DNA from: Physcomitrium patens
Lineage: Eukaryota; Streptophyta; Bryopsida; Funariales; Funariaceae
Assembly (NCBI RefSeq): GCF_000002425.4
Contig: NC_037254.1
Coordinates: forward strand, 16,328,763-16,392,762
DNA: 64,000 nucleotides
Direction: 5' to 3'
Positions 36,350 through 48,361 of the stretch are shown here, in pieces; within the stretch, counting starts at the first letter, position 1; each line of letters starts with the position of its first letter. The position numbers were made by a program, and so were the translations under genes. The notes below the pieces were generated by a model. That model searched no databases and had not been told where the DNA came from. It saw only the letters and a list, made by a program, of their open reading frames with translations.

Positions 36350-38260
36350 AATAAATATTGTCAAGAAAAAACTTAGCTATTTATTTAGTTGTGATAAATT
36401 TTGTATATAGTACAAAATGTGCTATCTTAGTAAAATGATCTACTATCATGAATATAAAATCATACAAACCTAAGATTGGAAGATTTGTGATAAAATTGAT
36501 AGAATCAGAAGTCTATGATTATTCCAAAATTAGTGATAGCTAGAAAAGTCTATAAGATTAATGACAAGGAATTTTTCAACTTGAACAAATATCACATGAT
36601 TTTACAAAGTCTTTAACTACTTTCTACATTTGAGACCACCAAAATTCTCTTGATATTAGCTCTAAAGTTTTTTTGTATCCAAAATGTTTGGCTATTGCAA
36701 GGCATGACAAGCTTGAAGAATTTGTAATTAAGCTTTATCTTTTAGAATATATAATCATCTCTTCAAAAAGAATAGATTATTCTTAAATTCAAACTTAGAA
36801 ATATCATAAGATTTAGAAAAATTATTCTTGATATCATAAACAAGAAGATGAAAGGATATACTTGATTGAATTTGCTTGATAAAAGTTGAATCAACAGTCA
36901 AAATCAATTTAATTGCTTATAGATGAAAATACTTTGGCTTCAATAAAATCATACTTTATTGATAAAAATATGTATCTTCTTCTTTTGGTACAAATAAGAA
37001 TGTTTAAAAAGAACATATGACAAAGCTTGTTATTTTTTGGATGGATAAATGATCTTGAAATCAAATCTTAATAAAAACATGTTCTAATGAACTTAATAAA
37101 GATTCAAAATACATGTTGATATGAAGTACTCAAGGTAATTGTAATTTATATAAATAATGATTAAATTAAAAACATCTTTTAGATAATGATGCTATTCTTG
37201 AAATAAATCCATAATTGTAAGAAGTTCTTTATCATGGATCTTATAGTTAATTTTGATTGTTAAAAATTTCTTGGAGTGAAAAGCTACTGAGTAGAGCTCG
37301 TTATTTGCTCCCATTTGTGACAAAACAACACCCATAGTAAACTTTGATATATCCATTTTCATAAAGAATGCCTTTAAAAAGTTGATGCAATACAAAATTA
37401 GTACAAAAATAAATGTTGTCTTCAAGGCTTCAAAAGATGCTTCAACTTCTTTGCTCCACTTAAGTTTGTCTTTATATGTCAAGTATATAAGAAGAACTGT
37501 AATTTGAAAAAAATTCTTGATAAAGATTTAATAATAATTGGTAAATCTCAAAAAATATTATACATTTTTATCTATTTTTAAAATTTTTCAATCTATATTA
37601 ATTTGAATCTTCTCAGGATCTATCATAAGACCATCATTTGAAATAATGTATCCTAGGAAGTCAACTTGAGTAGAATAAAATATATATTTTTCCATCTTGA
37701 CATATAATCCTATATTTTTTAATTTTTATAATATATAATAAATATGAAATTCATAATTTTTTATATTTTTTAAATAAATCAAGATATTATCTAAATAATA
37801 GATAAAAAAATCACCAAAAAATTTACAAAAAACATCATTCATTAGATATTAAAGAATAGCTAGTACATTCATGAATCCAAAAGGCATGATATTATATTCA
37901 AAATATCCATACTTGATTCAAAATATAGTTTTTTTATTTATTTTCTTCTTTAATATATATCAAATTATATATTTTTTATAGATCTATTTTAGTATAGATC
38001 TTTATTTAATTCAAATGATCAAAAAATCCACAAATTAAAGGTAGAAGATATGTATTTTTAATGGTGATCTTGTTAAGTCTTTGATAGCCTATATACATCT
38101 CTACAAATCTGTCTTTTTTCTTTACAAATAAGATACGATCTTCAGCTAGAAATTTAAAATGACATATAAAGTTTTTAATCAAATTCTCATCAATGTATTT
38201 CTTAAATGTAGTTAAATAGTTTTGTGATAGGCTATAGATTGGTCCAAATGATAATTGAGT
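36350..38260 (-). pseudogene. Element D RT, RNase H and integrase N-terminal half
   Basis: 37482-37192 is open and matches the RNase H of element B (YKDKLKWSKEVEASFEALKTTF, KAFFMKMDISKF, LSQMGANNELYSVAFHSKKF, NYKIHDKELL). RT blocks lie upstream to about 38250 ([14 protein letters not shown]). The integrase core start (FITNLPILGLYDFIFMIVDHFTKIAHF) is near 36510-36390. Stops are dense. Confidence 0.8.
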
Positions 38261-39310
38261 TCTTTCTTGAAGTTTAATGGAACAATCATAAAGATAATGC
38301 TCTGGAAAAATATGTATATTTTTGCTTTAAAAAATGTCTTGATAATCTTGGTGTTGGCTTGGAATGCTATTTGAAATCTTTTCTCTATCAATCATAAATA
38401 TAGCTTATAAAATAAAAGTTAATCTTTCTTTTGCAAAATACATGAAAGCTCTTGCACTTATTAATAATGATTTGGATGTATCAATTATATGGATTTTTAC
38501 TTAAATTATAGAATCTTAAGCTAAACTATGAAAAAAATCAAGATTGCAAGAAATCTAATATATTTGAAGATTATACTTTTTTAGATATGATAATTCTAAA
38601 ATAATTGATTAAAAAAGAGATCTAATCATATTAAATATTACTAAATTATTATGACTACTAGTTGTTATTTTTACAAAAATAATTTCATGTATAACATCAA
38701 ATTTGAATAAATCCATCAAAGTATTGAAAGAGATTCAACCTTAGATAAAGCTTGACTTCTTATTAAAATCTTTAAATTTTTTGAACTTGTTCGATCAAAC
38801 GTCTTTGGCTTATTAATCTTTATCCATGTCATATTTATAGATATAAAACTTCTTAAATTTAGTTGTGAGGTTGATCTTATTGCTTCCTTTAATTATATAA
38901 TTTCTTGACATAAATTATGAACTTTTTTCATAAGCATAGGATTAGTGTTTCCATGGTAGGTATTAATGATGCATGAAATTTTCATCCTAAGAGTATTAAA
39001 AAGTTTGTGAAAATCTCCAATATTTGTAAATCTGTTTTTACTTCTACTAAGTGAAGCATTCATGATTTTTTCTTTCTGTTTTAAGAAACTTAACAAATCT
39101 ACATGCCAAATTAGAAGAGGATAATCAGCAACCTCTAATGTCAAAAGAAGGATAATCTGCTCTCATTAAGAAAAAAAATTAGTATTAGAAAATTTAACAA
39201 TTTGTTTAAAGGTAGATAATCCACAACCTTCAAAATACAACAATAGAAGTGATATAATTTACTCACTTCTAAAAAAAGACAAGAATAATGATGTAGCACT
39301 CTTTTCAAAC
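38261..39310 (-). pseudogene. Element D gag/protease region, mostly unreadable
   Basis: Only 39144-38893 stays open (LEVADYPLLIWHVDLL... ending CQEII). The leader before it parallels B's leader (the repeated GATTACC-like and TTCTAA blocks at B 42580-42650). Gag motifs are too decayed to name individually. Confidence 0.5.
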
Positions 39311-39621
39311 TGTCAAGAATATGAATTTTAAAGAAAAAAATCCTTAATTTAGTCTTATGTCACTCAATAGGACTATAAAATCACTCAAAGGTGATATAGT
39401 GTTAAACTAGAATAGCTATTGTGAAAGATAAGAATATTAAAAAGTCTTAAAAAAAACTAAGGACTAGAAAGGCATTGACAAGAGTGAAGAAGGCTTTACT
39501 CTTATCTCTATATATACACTTAACTAGGAGTTACATAGCAATGTCCTATACAACCTCCAAAATGTGTTGACTTTGCAAGACACATATCTTAACTTACAAG
39601 ATAAGTTTTCTATATGTATTG
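39311..39621 (-). repeat. Element D 5' LTR, inner part
   Basis: The reverse complement matches the last 60% of the B LTR, starting with TGTCAAGAAT where B has the complement of CTTGACA. The LTR breaks off at R copy 8 (39622) and continues at 57509. Confidence 0.75.
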
Positions 39622-40516
39622 TATTGTATTACATGAAGTTTTGCTTGAGAATGCTTTGAGTACCTGGCTATAGAAGATAGAAGAAAAATTACAACAATGA
39701 GATTTTAACTCTAATAAAATCCTAAATATTTCTAATTAAATCTTAATAATGATAATTAAGTTTTAATATAATTTAAAAGAAATTGCAAAAGAAATTATAA
39801 AAGAAGCATGAAGAAACCTTAAAGAAATTTTAAAAAAAATATTAGAATAAAATCCTAAATATATCTTAAATAAATTTCAATCAAATTTTAATTTAATCCA
39901 AATTAAAATCTTAATATTCTTTACTTAAATCTTAAGTCAAATCCTAGCTAAATTTTAAACAATCTTAAAAATTAAACAAATCCTAAATCTTAATCAATTT
40001 CTAAATCCGAAACCAAATCTTAATTAAATTAATCTAATCTTAAGGAAGTTTAGAACCTTAATATCTATTGATTATACTATTGATCTTACTTAAGATTTCA
40101 CATAACTCTCAAAAATTAAGTTAGCATTAAGCACACAAAATTTGAAGATCAAACTTACCAAATAGAAGATCAATTCCAAATTTTGCTAGGATATTAGCTA
40201 GCCTCTTATTTTAATATGAATGTTGAACTTCTAGTACTAATATTTCTTTTTTAAACCATTGAATTGCTCCCAAAATTTATTTAAACTATTAGAAATTAAG
40301 TCTAATCTCCATATAAGAAAATTTCACTTCAATTCAATTGATAAATTGCTAAAGATCTTAAAAATACTAATTGATCTTCAAACTCCAATTTATGAGATCT
40401 TAATGTATAAAAATCTTTACGTACTTTGATCTAACTATTCAATTGACATCAAAAAATTTATACATATTTACAACTAGCACACCAATATTTTACCCAAAAC
40501 TTATCCATATACATAC

Positions 40517-41292
40517 TGTAGAATAGATATTAGTTCGTTTTTGTAAGATATTGGTAAAATAAACTAATAGTCTATAGAATAGTCAGTTGAGGAGGACGGA
40601 TGGTTGATTTAGTTATTAAAAGCGGTTAATTACAGGATTATGGTTAAGATCTGGAAATCAGTAGGAATTATATAGGAATTGTAGAAGTTTGTTGGGGGGC
40701 CAAACTGAGATAGTCATGAGCCGAAGTTAAGCTTGGTACTACCTCTTTGTTTTTTTTTTTGTTTTCTTTGTTGTTGAAGAGTAATAGATAGTTTTTTTGA
40801 ATATTGAGAAGTGAGTCTGTGGAATAAATCAGAGATTGATTTATGAATTATTGATTATGTAATTGGAGTATTATGTGATTAAATTATATGAGAAGTTATT
40901 ACAACATTGATTATGGATGGAAGATTATGATTGTTGTTTATTGAGAGTTGTATGTGTGTGTTTCAACAAAGGAAGTCTGTGATTATAGAAATTCTGTGAA
41001 TCCACATTGATTGGAGTAAAGTCTGTTATTCTTGATATTGGATGGAATTTATGAGTTTTAAGCAGACTTTTAAGAGTGCAAGGTTACACACTGTTATTAT
41101 CAATTGATGAAGGAGTATTATTCCTAGAAGGAAGCATTATAGTATTTTTTGGTATTTTAGTGGTTTGGAATAGAGTTAATTGTGTGACCCTAATCAGTAA
41201 AGCTCATATACTTAGTCTTTTATTGTGTTCAAATTTTCCTATACAAGTTTATTCTAAAAAGAATTTGTAGAATAAATAAAATGACAATTATA
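40517..41292 (+). repeat. Element C 5' LTR
   Basis: It starts TGTAGAATAGATATTAG and ends ACAATTATA (ACAATTACA in the 3' copy). Clear end-to-end similarity to 56183-56954. Confidence 0.95.
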
Positions 41293-41293
41293 T

Positions 41294-41313
41294 TTTGGCG
41301 CTGCTGCTAGAGA
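41294..41313 (+). promoter_or_regulatory. Primer binding site, Asp-tRNA-like
   Basis: TTTGGCGCTGCTGCTAGAGA lies right after the LTR. Plant gypsy elements primed by tRNA-Asp use TGGCGCCGTTGCCGGGGA here. The differences are mostly transitions. Confidence 0.6.
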
Positions 41314-41968
41314 ATGACAATAGCATTGAGTATTAGGAATTAACTACCGGATGAGTAGCTGAGAAATGGGAAGCAAATTCAGTAGTATATAATGAAAGAT
41401 TATGGTTATTAAGAATGAGAATATTTTAGTAAAAAAAATATGTCAATCGAAAGAAAGACAAGAAAGAGTGCAAACAAGAGAATCGTTGCGAAACGAGTAA
41501 GAACAAAAGTTAAAAAAGAAGCATTGACAAAGTTGGATTAAGCCATGATTGCATGCCTGTCGACATATCCGAGCATATCCAGAAGCTGACCAATCTCTAA
41601 TATTTCAGACATATATACCGTTAAAAAAATTGCCAAGAGCACTGACAAGAAATTTTGTCAACAGTCCAGCGTATTTCTTGAGCTCATTAACTGCAAGTGG
41701 AGGAAACACAGAAGAATTGGATACTCCATTGGGTACCTTCCCTATAGCAAAAATTATCAATTCTGTAAAAACTGGTTCCGTAGAATGGCATAAATTGCTT
41801 GCCAATAAGGGCCAATTCAGCGTATTTCAAAATTCATTGTTTTTACCTCTAATTCAACTAATAAACTTATTTAGAGATAATAATAGTAAATTGAGGAGGT
41901 TAAAAAGTCTAAAAAATATAATTGAAGAAGGCAATGGTAATTTTAATAAGAGATTAAGCAGCACATTA

Positions 41969-42529
41969 TGTCACGGCCATAATCATGTAAGCTAATAATT
42001 ACATATAGAAATAGGTAGAAGTAAGAAAAAGTAGATAAAAGTAAGTTAATTCTATAATATTTAATATGGAAGCTTCTTAGAAACTTCCTAGATGCTGCTT
42101 TGACTTCATAGGTGTCTTTAATTGACTTTTTGGATTAGAAACGTGGTCAACAAGTTGGCCATGTGCCACACATGTTGTTAGCTTGAAGATCAAGCTAACT
42201 ATGTGGCCCACACGTAGAAAAACTTGCCTTGTAAGTCAAGGCATGTGGCCTACAAAGTCAACACATATTGGAGGTCCTATAGAACGTTGCCACGTAGCCC
42301 TTAGTTAGATAGTATATATAGAGACAAGAGTGAAGGCTTCTTCACTCTTGTCAACTCCTTTCTTGCTTCTAGTCTAGTTTCAAGGGTCTCTAGTTTTCTT
42401 GTCTTTTGGCAATAGCCATTCCAGTTTCTCTTTCAATATATATACTTGTTTATATATATTTTGTTACCTCTCTTTGAGTGAAGGCTCACTTGTCTGAATT
42501 GTTTTTTCATCGAGTTCTTGTCCTTGACA
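41969..42529 (+). repeat. Element B 5' LTR
   Basis: It begins TGTCACGGCC and ends CCTTGACA. It contains GAAGCTTCTTAGAAACTTCC (42064-42083), two GAAnnTTC modules 3 bp apart, a weaker heat-shock-like motif than in element A. A TATA-like AGTATATATAGAG lies near 42311. Confidence 0.96.
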
Positions 42530-42741
42530 GATTGACAAGAGTACACCTACAATATCAGAGCTTTGTCTAATCTTGATTAAGAGTGGATTACCCCTTTTTC
42601 TTGATAAGATATAAGCGTATTAGAAGTTGCGGATTACCCTCTTCTAAACTGATATTATCCTTAGTATTTTCTTTGTCCGCAAGTCCTCTCTTCTATTTGT
42701 CTTGAGCAATATTAGACATCTTCTCTCTTCTAAGTGTTATC

Positions 42742-43749
42742 ATGGCAGAACTTCTTGAAATGAAGAGTGCAATGGCACAAATGCAAGAGCAATTAACGGA
42801 GTTAATGCTTGCGATGCATCAACTCAATTTACCACCACAAGGAACAACAAGATTGGTAGGAAGTGAAGATATAGAAATGGTTGGAGCTGCTTCAACATCT
42901 GCACCAAACCATGCCCTTTCTCCTATGGTGGAACACCCTTCAAATGTTAGAGAACCAAGAATTGCCCTACCCGAAAAGTTTGATGGCACCAGATCCAAGT
43001 TTCGAGGATTTATCAATCAAGTGCAACTTATGATTGAACTTCAACCCCAAAGCTATCCAACTCCAGGATCACAAGTTAGATTCATTGGTACGCTTCTTTC
43101 AGGTTCGGCACTATCGTGGTTTTTATCTTTTCTTAAACGACGAGATCCAATATTGGATAATCTAGAGGCTTTTTTGGCGAAGTTTCGATCCATGTATGGA
43201 GAACATGATGCAATTCGTGTTGCAACCAATAAGATCCGTATTTTACGACAAGGCAATCGATCAGTAACGTTATATGCTTCACAATTTGGACAACTTGCAA
43301 CTGATATCAAGTGGGATGATGCTGCACTTATTAGCCAATTTTTCTACGGATTACAATATGAGGTAAAAAAATTAATGCTCAACTTACCTGATCCTCAAAC
43401 ATTGAATCAAGCAATTGACTTTGCTGTGAAGTACGACAATCGCCTTTTTGAATTCCGATCTGAGAACCATACAAGTCGACCTCAACGTTAATATAATTCA
43501 ATGGCAACACCAACATCTCTTCAACACATATATTCGGAAGTAGAGGATATGCAAATTGATGCAATATGTTTCAAACCTCTTGCTGAGAAAGAAAAGACTT
43601 GTCGTTGTCAAGAAGGATTATGTTTATATTGTGGAGAACCAAAGCACACTGCTCAGCATTGTCCAAAGAAACGACGCAATCACAAAATGAAGAGTATGGC
43701 TATCAAAGAAGACAATATGTCGGAAAACGAGTTTGTCCAGCTACAATAG
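42742..43749 (+). pseudogene. Element B gag, one stop
   Basis: The frame opens at ATG 42742 and runs 249 codons to TAA at 43489, then continues in frame to 43749. It has an N-terminal Met/Gln-rich helical part, the gag core (LPEKFDGTRSKFRGFINQ, ALSWFLSFL, FFYGLQYEVKKLMLNLPDP) and a CCHC knuckle [14 protein letters not shown] near 43620. It matches the element A gag residue for residue in many blocks. Confidence 0.9.
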
Positions 43750-46700
43750 GGACCGTGCAGCTGGAACCTTGCACAACTTCTAGTAAAGGTCCTATTCTCT
43801 CCTCAGAGCCCTCTCCTTGTTTTACATTAAATGTTATTTTAGGACCTAAACATTACAAAGTCTCTGCCTTATTAGATTCAGGAGCCTCAGCATGTTTTTT
43901 AGATGAAGAATTTACTAAAAGACATAACATATCTTTAGTAAAGAAAACTAAACCTGTTCATGTAGAAGTCATAGATGGTCATCCATTGTCTTCTGGAGAT
44001 ATTACTCACGAAACCCTTCCTATAGAAGTAATAATCAATGGTCATAATAGTTTTGTAGTATTTAATATCATTAGATCTCCCTCTAATCCAGTCATTTTAG
44101 GTTTATCGTGGTTAGAAAAATACAACCCTCAAATAGACTGTATTTCTCGAACTCTCACTTTTTTTGAAAGTATAACTAATAGTGTAGTTAAGGAAGCAGA
44201 GAGTCATAAGTCCAATTCAATTAAACCCATATTTATAGGTGCAAAAGCTTTCTTGCATGTTGCTATGAAAGAATCACCATACATTATTTATACTACACCC
44301 ATTTCTACTGGTGAAAAGACTTCAAGTGGCATTCCAAGCCAATATCAAGAATTTCAAGATATATTCGAAAAAAAGAATGCGGATACACTCCCGAAACATC
44401 GTCCCTATGATTGCTCAATTGACCTTCAAGAAGGAGCACAACCGCCATTCAGACCAATCTATAGTTTATCACAAAATGAGTTGGCTGAACTCAAGGAGTA
44501 TATTGAAGAAAATCTAGCCAAGAATTTCATACGCCATTCTAAATCTCCGGCAGGAGCTCCAATTCTATTTGTGAAGAAAAAAGATGGATCATTGCGGATG
44601 TGTGTTGATTATCGAGGACTCAACAAGATTACCATAAAAAACAGGTATCCACTACCTTTAATATCCGGACTTCTTGATCAACTGAATCAAGCTAAGATCT
44701 ATACAAAAATAGATCTTCAAGGAGCATACAATCTAGTACGCATCAAAGAAGGAGATGAATGGAAGACTGCGTTTCGAACTAGGTATGGACATTTTGAATA
44801 CAACGTCATGCCTTTTGGACTTACAATGCACCAGCAACTTTTCAACATCTAATGAATGATGTTTTTTGAGAGTTTTTGGACGATTTTGTGGTATGTTATC
44901 TAGACGACATCTTGATCTATTCTAAGAATCCAAAAGAACATAAACTTCATGTTTGTCATGTGTTACAAAAATTAAGAGATGCAGGATTCTATGCGAAGAT
45001 AGAAAAGTGTGTATTCTACACTACTGAAGTCGATTTCTTAGGTTACATCATTTCAAATGATGGACTTATGATGGATCCTAAGAAAGTTCAAACTATTATA
45101 GATTGGAAGATCCCAAAAACGGTAAGAGATGTCAAATGTTTTTTGGGATTTACCAACTACTATCGGATCTTCATCAAAGACTTTTCTCGAGTTGCAGCTC
45201 CATTTACACGTTTGACTTGTAAAGACAAACTCCAATGGAATCAAGAAGCGGAAGTTGCTTTTGAATCTTTGAAGACAGCATTTGTTTCTGCACCAATCTT
45301 GTATCGTGTTGATTTTTCCAAAGCATTCTTTATGGAAACAGATGCATCAGACTTTGCTCTGGGTGCGGTTTTATCACAAATGGGAACAGATGACAAACTT
45401 CATCCAATAGCCTTTCATTCAAGAAAATTCTCAGCAGCAGAAATCAATTATGAGATCCACGACAAAGAACTTCTTGCAATTGTGGATTCTTTTCAAGAAT
45501 GGCATCATTATCTAGAAGGCGCTTCTAGTCCAGTCATCGTGTATACGAATCACAAGAACCTCAAATATTTTATGTCAGCACATGTATTAAATCATCGCCA
45601 AGCTCGTTGGAGCATGTCTTTATCAAGATTCGAGTTCATCATCACTTATCGGCCAGAAAAACAACAAGGTTTATCCGATGCCTTGTCTAGACGTTCTTAT
45701 CTTGCACCAAAAGAAGGAGATGCAGCTTTTGAGCAACAAAGAGCAGTTCTCTTGAAGCCAGAACAATTTCATCTTCGAGCAATAAAATCAACATTGACTG
45801 TTGATTTAACTTTCCTTAAGGAAGTCCAGTTAAGTATGTCTTCAGACCCTCTTGTTCATAATATCAAGAACAATTCTTCTAAATCTCATGATCCATCTAA
45901 ATTTGAATTCAAGAACAACCTACTCTATTTCGAAGGACGCCTATATGTTCCAGAAGGAGAAGCTCGTTTACGTGTTCTTCAAGCTCGTCACGACTTCCCA
46001 GCAGCAGGACATTTTGGATATAATAAGACATTCGAGCTGACATCTAGGGATTTTTAGTGGCCTCAAATGTGGAAGGCACTTAAAATTTTTGTACAATCAT
46101 ATGAAGTTTACTCAAGATCGAAAACTCCTCGTCATCGACCTTTTGGACTTCTTCAGCCATTACCCATTCTAGAACAACCATGGTCTTCTGTTTCTATGGA
46201 CTTCATCACGGATCTTCTAATCTCAGGTTCTTATGACTCTATATTCGTGATAGTAGATCGTGTTACCAAGATGGCACATTTTATACCATGTACAAAATCT
46301 ATCACAGGTGAAGAAATAGCTAAGCACTTTCTTGACAATATCTATCGCTATCATGGATTATCCAAGGATATTATATCAGATAGGGGAACTCAATTTGTAT
46401 CAAGATTTTGGCGGACTATTTTTAAGATTCTTAAAGTAGATATAAAACTATCTTCGGCATTTCATCCTCAAACTGATGGATAAACGAAGCATGTTAATCA
46501 AGTTTTGGAGAAATATTTAAGATGTACCATTAATTACCAACAAGATGATTGGACAACTCTTTTGCCATTGGCAGAGTTTGCTTACAATAACATGGTACAC
46601 TCTTCTACAAAACAAACACCTTTCTTTGCTAATTATGGTTATCATCCACGACTGGATACTTTTGACTTTTCAAAAGTTGATAATCTTTCTGCGAAAGATT

Positions 46701-47242
46701 TGGCAATTTATTTATCAAAGCTACATGCAATGATGAAGGCGCAGTTAAAAGAGGCTCAACAACAACAAAAGGCCAATGTGGATGTCTATCGAAAGGAACA
46801 ACCATCATTCGTCTTGGGTGATAAGGTATGGCTACTTCGTCGTAATATCAAGGTTACTTGTCCTTGTGAAAAGTTGGACTATCGAAGGCTGGGACCATTT
46901 TCTATTTCTGTACAAATCAATCCAGTTGCATATCGTTTATATCTACCGGAGTCAATGAAAATCCATCCAGTATTCCACGTATCTCTTCTTGAACTATACA
47001 AGACAGTGGACATACCAAGAAGACGACAAGCTCCACCTCCTCCTATAGAAGTGGATAATAATTAAGAGTTTAAAGTAGAAGAAGTCTTAGATTCAAGGCG
47101 ACGCCGAAATAAATTAGAATATCTTATCCATTGGCGCGGATATGGTATTAGTGAACGCACATGGGAGCCAATAAAGAATCTTGCAAATGCAGCAAAGGCG
47201 GTGGAGGCTTTTCATCGACGACATCTATCAAAATCAAGATGA
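43599..47242 (+). pseudogene. Element B pol: protease to chromodomain
   Basis: Protease ([15 protein letters not shown]) is near 43870. RT has [19 protein letters not shown] and MPFGLT, then a 1-nt loss near 44826 and the catalytic CYLDDILIYSK at about 44893. RNase H (ETDASDFALGAVLSQ, VYTNHKNL) and integrase (HDFPAAGHFGYNKT, MDFITDLLISGSYDSIFVIVDR, SDRGTQFVSRFW, HPQTDG, WLLRRNIK) follow. The chromodomain (FKVEEVLDSRRRRNKLEYLIHWRGY...WEP) ends at 47242. There are four in-frame stops. The integrase CxxC zinc pair reads YEVY, both Cys changed to Tyr. Confidence 0.94.
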
Positions 47243-47336
47243 AAATCTTCTTTATAAAAGAAACAACATCTAGACAAGATAACATTCTACTTTCAATTCT
47301 TGTTCGTAGCTTCGTTGTAGTAGTGGCGCTCAAGAG

Positions 47337-47759
47337 ATGGAGAACCAACAACGAGCGGATTCAACTCAAGAGCCTTCATTTGCTGACCTGTCGGATGAGA
47401 CATTACGATTGTCACAACCTTCAAGACGACGCAATCAAGATGAAGATCTTCAAGAATGACATGTTCTTCCTCGAATAAATGGTGAGATACAATGCGTTTG
47501 GTATCACGATTTGGGAAGGGACTCCCGATGTTTGGTGATTTTGCTAGAGGTAGGAATAATTCCTGATGGTGTTCCAAATATTCTATTCAAAGGAAGTTAC
47601 GAAGGCCTCAACAATGATCAAATAACTAGGTGGTCTTTCCACCCTCGTATGGAACAGTACCGATGGTTGAGAGGCCCTATCAATCATCTTCGAAGAGAAC
47701 AGAGATCAGAGTATGTGGCGAATACAATTCGTCGCATCTTAGATTTCCTCAACAGGTGA
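47337..47759 (+). pseudogene. Element B small accessory ORF after the chromodomain
   Basis: The frame is 140 codons from ATG 47337 to TGA 47757, with a single TGA at codon 41. The N-terminal third is Ser/Arg/Asp-rich (RLSQPSRRRNQDED). The C-terminal third has WSFHPRMEQYRWLRGPINHL and RREQRSEYVANTIRRILDFL, which parallel element A at 18909-19262. The middle (GIIPDGVPNILFKGSYEGL) aligns less clearly with A. No known domain is recognised. It lies between the chromodomain and the polypurine tract GAAGGGGGGGTAA just before the 3' LTR at 47801. Confidence 0.7.
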
Positions 47760-47800
47760 TGACCGCTCCTCGTGGAACTCGTCTCTAGAAGGGGGGGTAA

Positions 47801-48361
47801 TGTCACAGCCATAATCATGTAAGCTAATAATTACACATAGAAATAGGTAGAAGTAAATTAAAGTAGATAAAAGTAAGTTAGTTCTATAATATTTAATATG
47901 GAAGCTTCTTAGAAACTTCTTAGACGCTGCTTTGACTTCATAGGTATCTTTAATTGACTTTTTGGATTAGAAACGTGGTCAACAAGTTGGCCATGTGCCA
48001 CACATGTTGTTAGCTTGAAGATCAAGCTAACTATGTGGCCCACACGTAGAAAAACTTGCCTTATAAGTCAAGGCATGTGGCCTACAAAGTCAACACATAT
48101 TAGAGGTCCTATAGAACGTCGCCACGTAGTCCCTAGTTAGATAGTATATATAGAGACAAGAGTGAAGACTTCTTCACTCTTGTCAATTCCTTTCTTGCTT
48201 CTAGTCTAGTTTCAAGGGTCTCTAGTATTCTTGTCTTTTGGCAATAGCCATTCCAGTTTCTCTTTCAATATATATACTTGTTTATATATATTTTGTTACC
48301 TCTCTTTGAGTGAAGGCTCACTTGTCAGAATTGTTTTTTCATCGAGTTCTTGTCCTTGACA
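47801..48361 (+). repeat. Element B 3' LTR
   Basis: Same ends and length as the 5' LTR, followed by the CATTA duplication and then the interrupted gag of element C. Confidence 0.96.

Larger units (their letters stand above)
41969..48361 (+). mobile_element. Chromovirus (Ty3/gypsy) element B, complete but inactive
   Basis: Two 561-bp LTRs (41969-42529, 47801-48361) are flanked by a perfect CATTA duplication (41964-41968, 48362-48366). By eye the LTRs differ at about 18 sites (near 3%), mostly transitions. Gag, protease, RT, RNase H, integrase, chromodomain and a small accessory ORF are present with few lesions. It is related to A in protein, though its LTR is unlike A's, and to D in both LTR and protein. 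A TATCAGAG motif lies at 42553-42560, 24 bp after the LTR. Confidence 0.96.
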
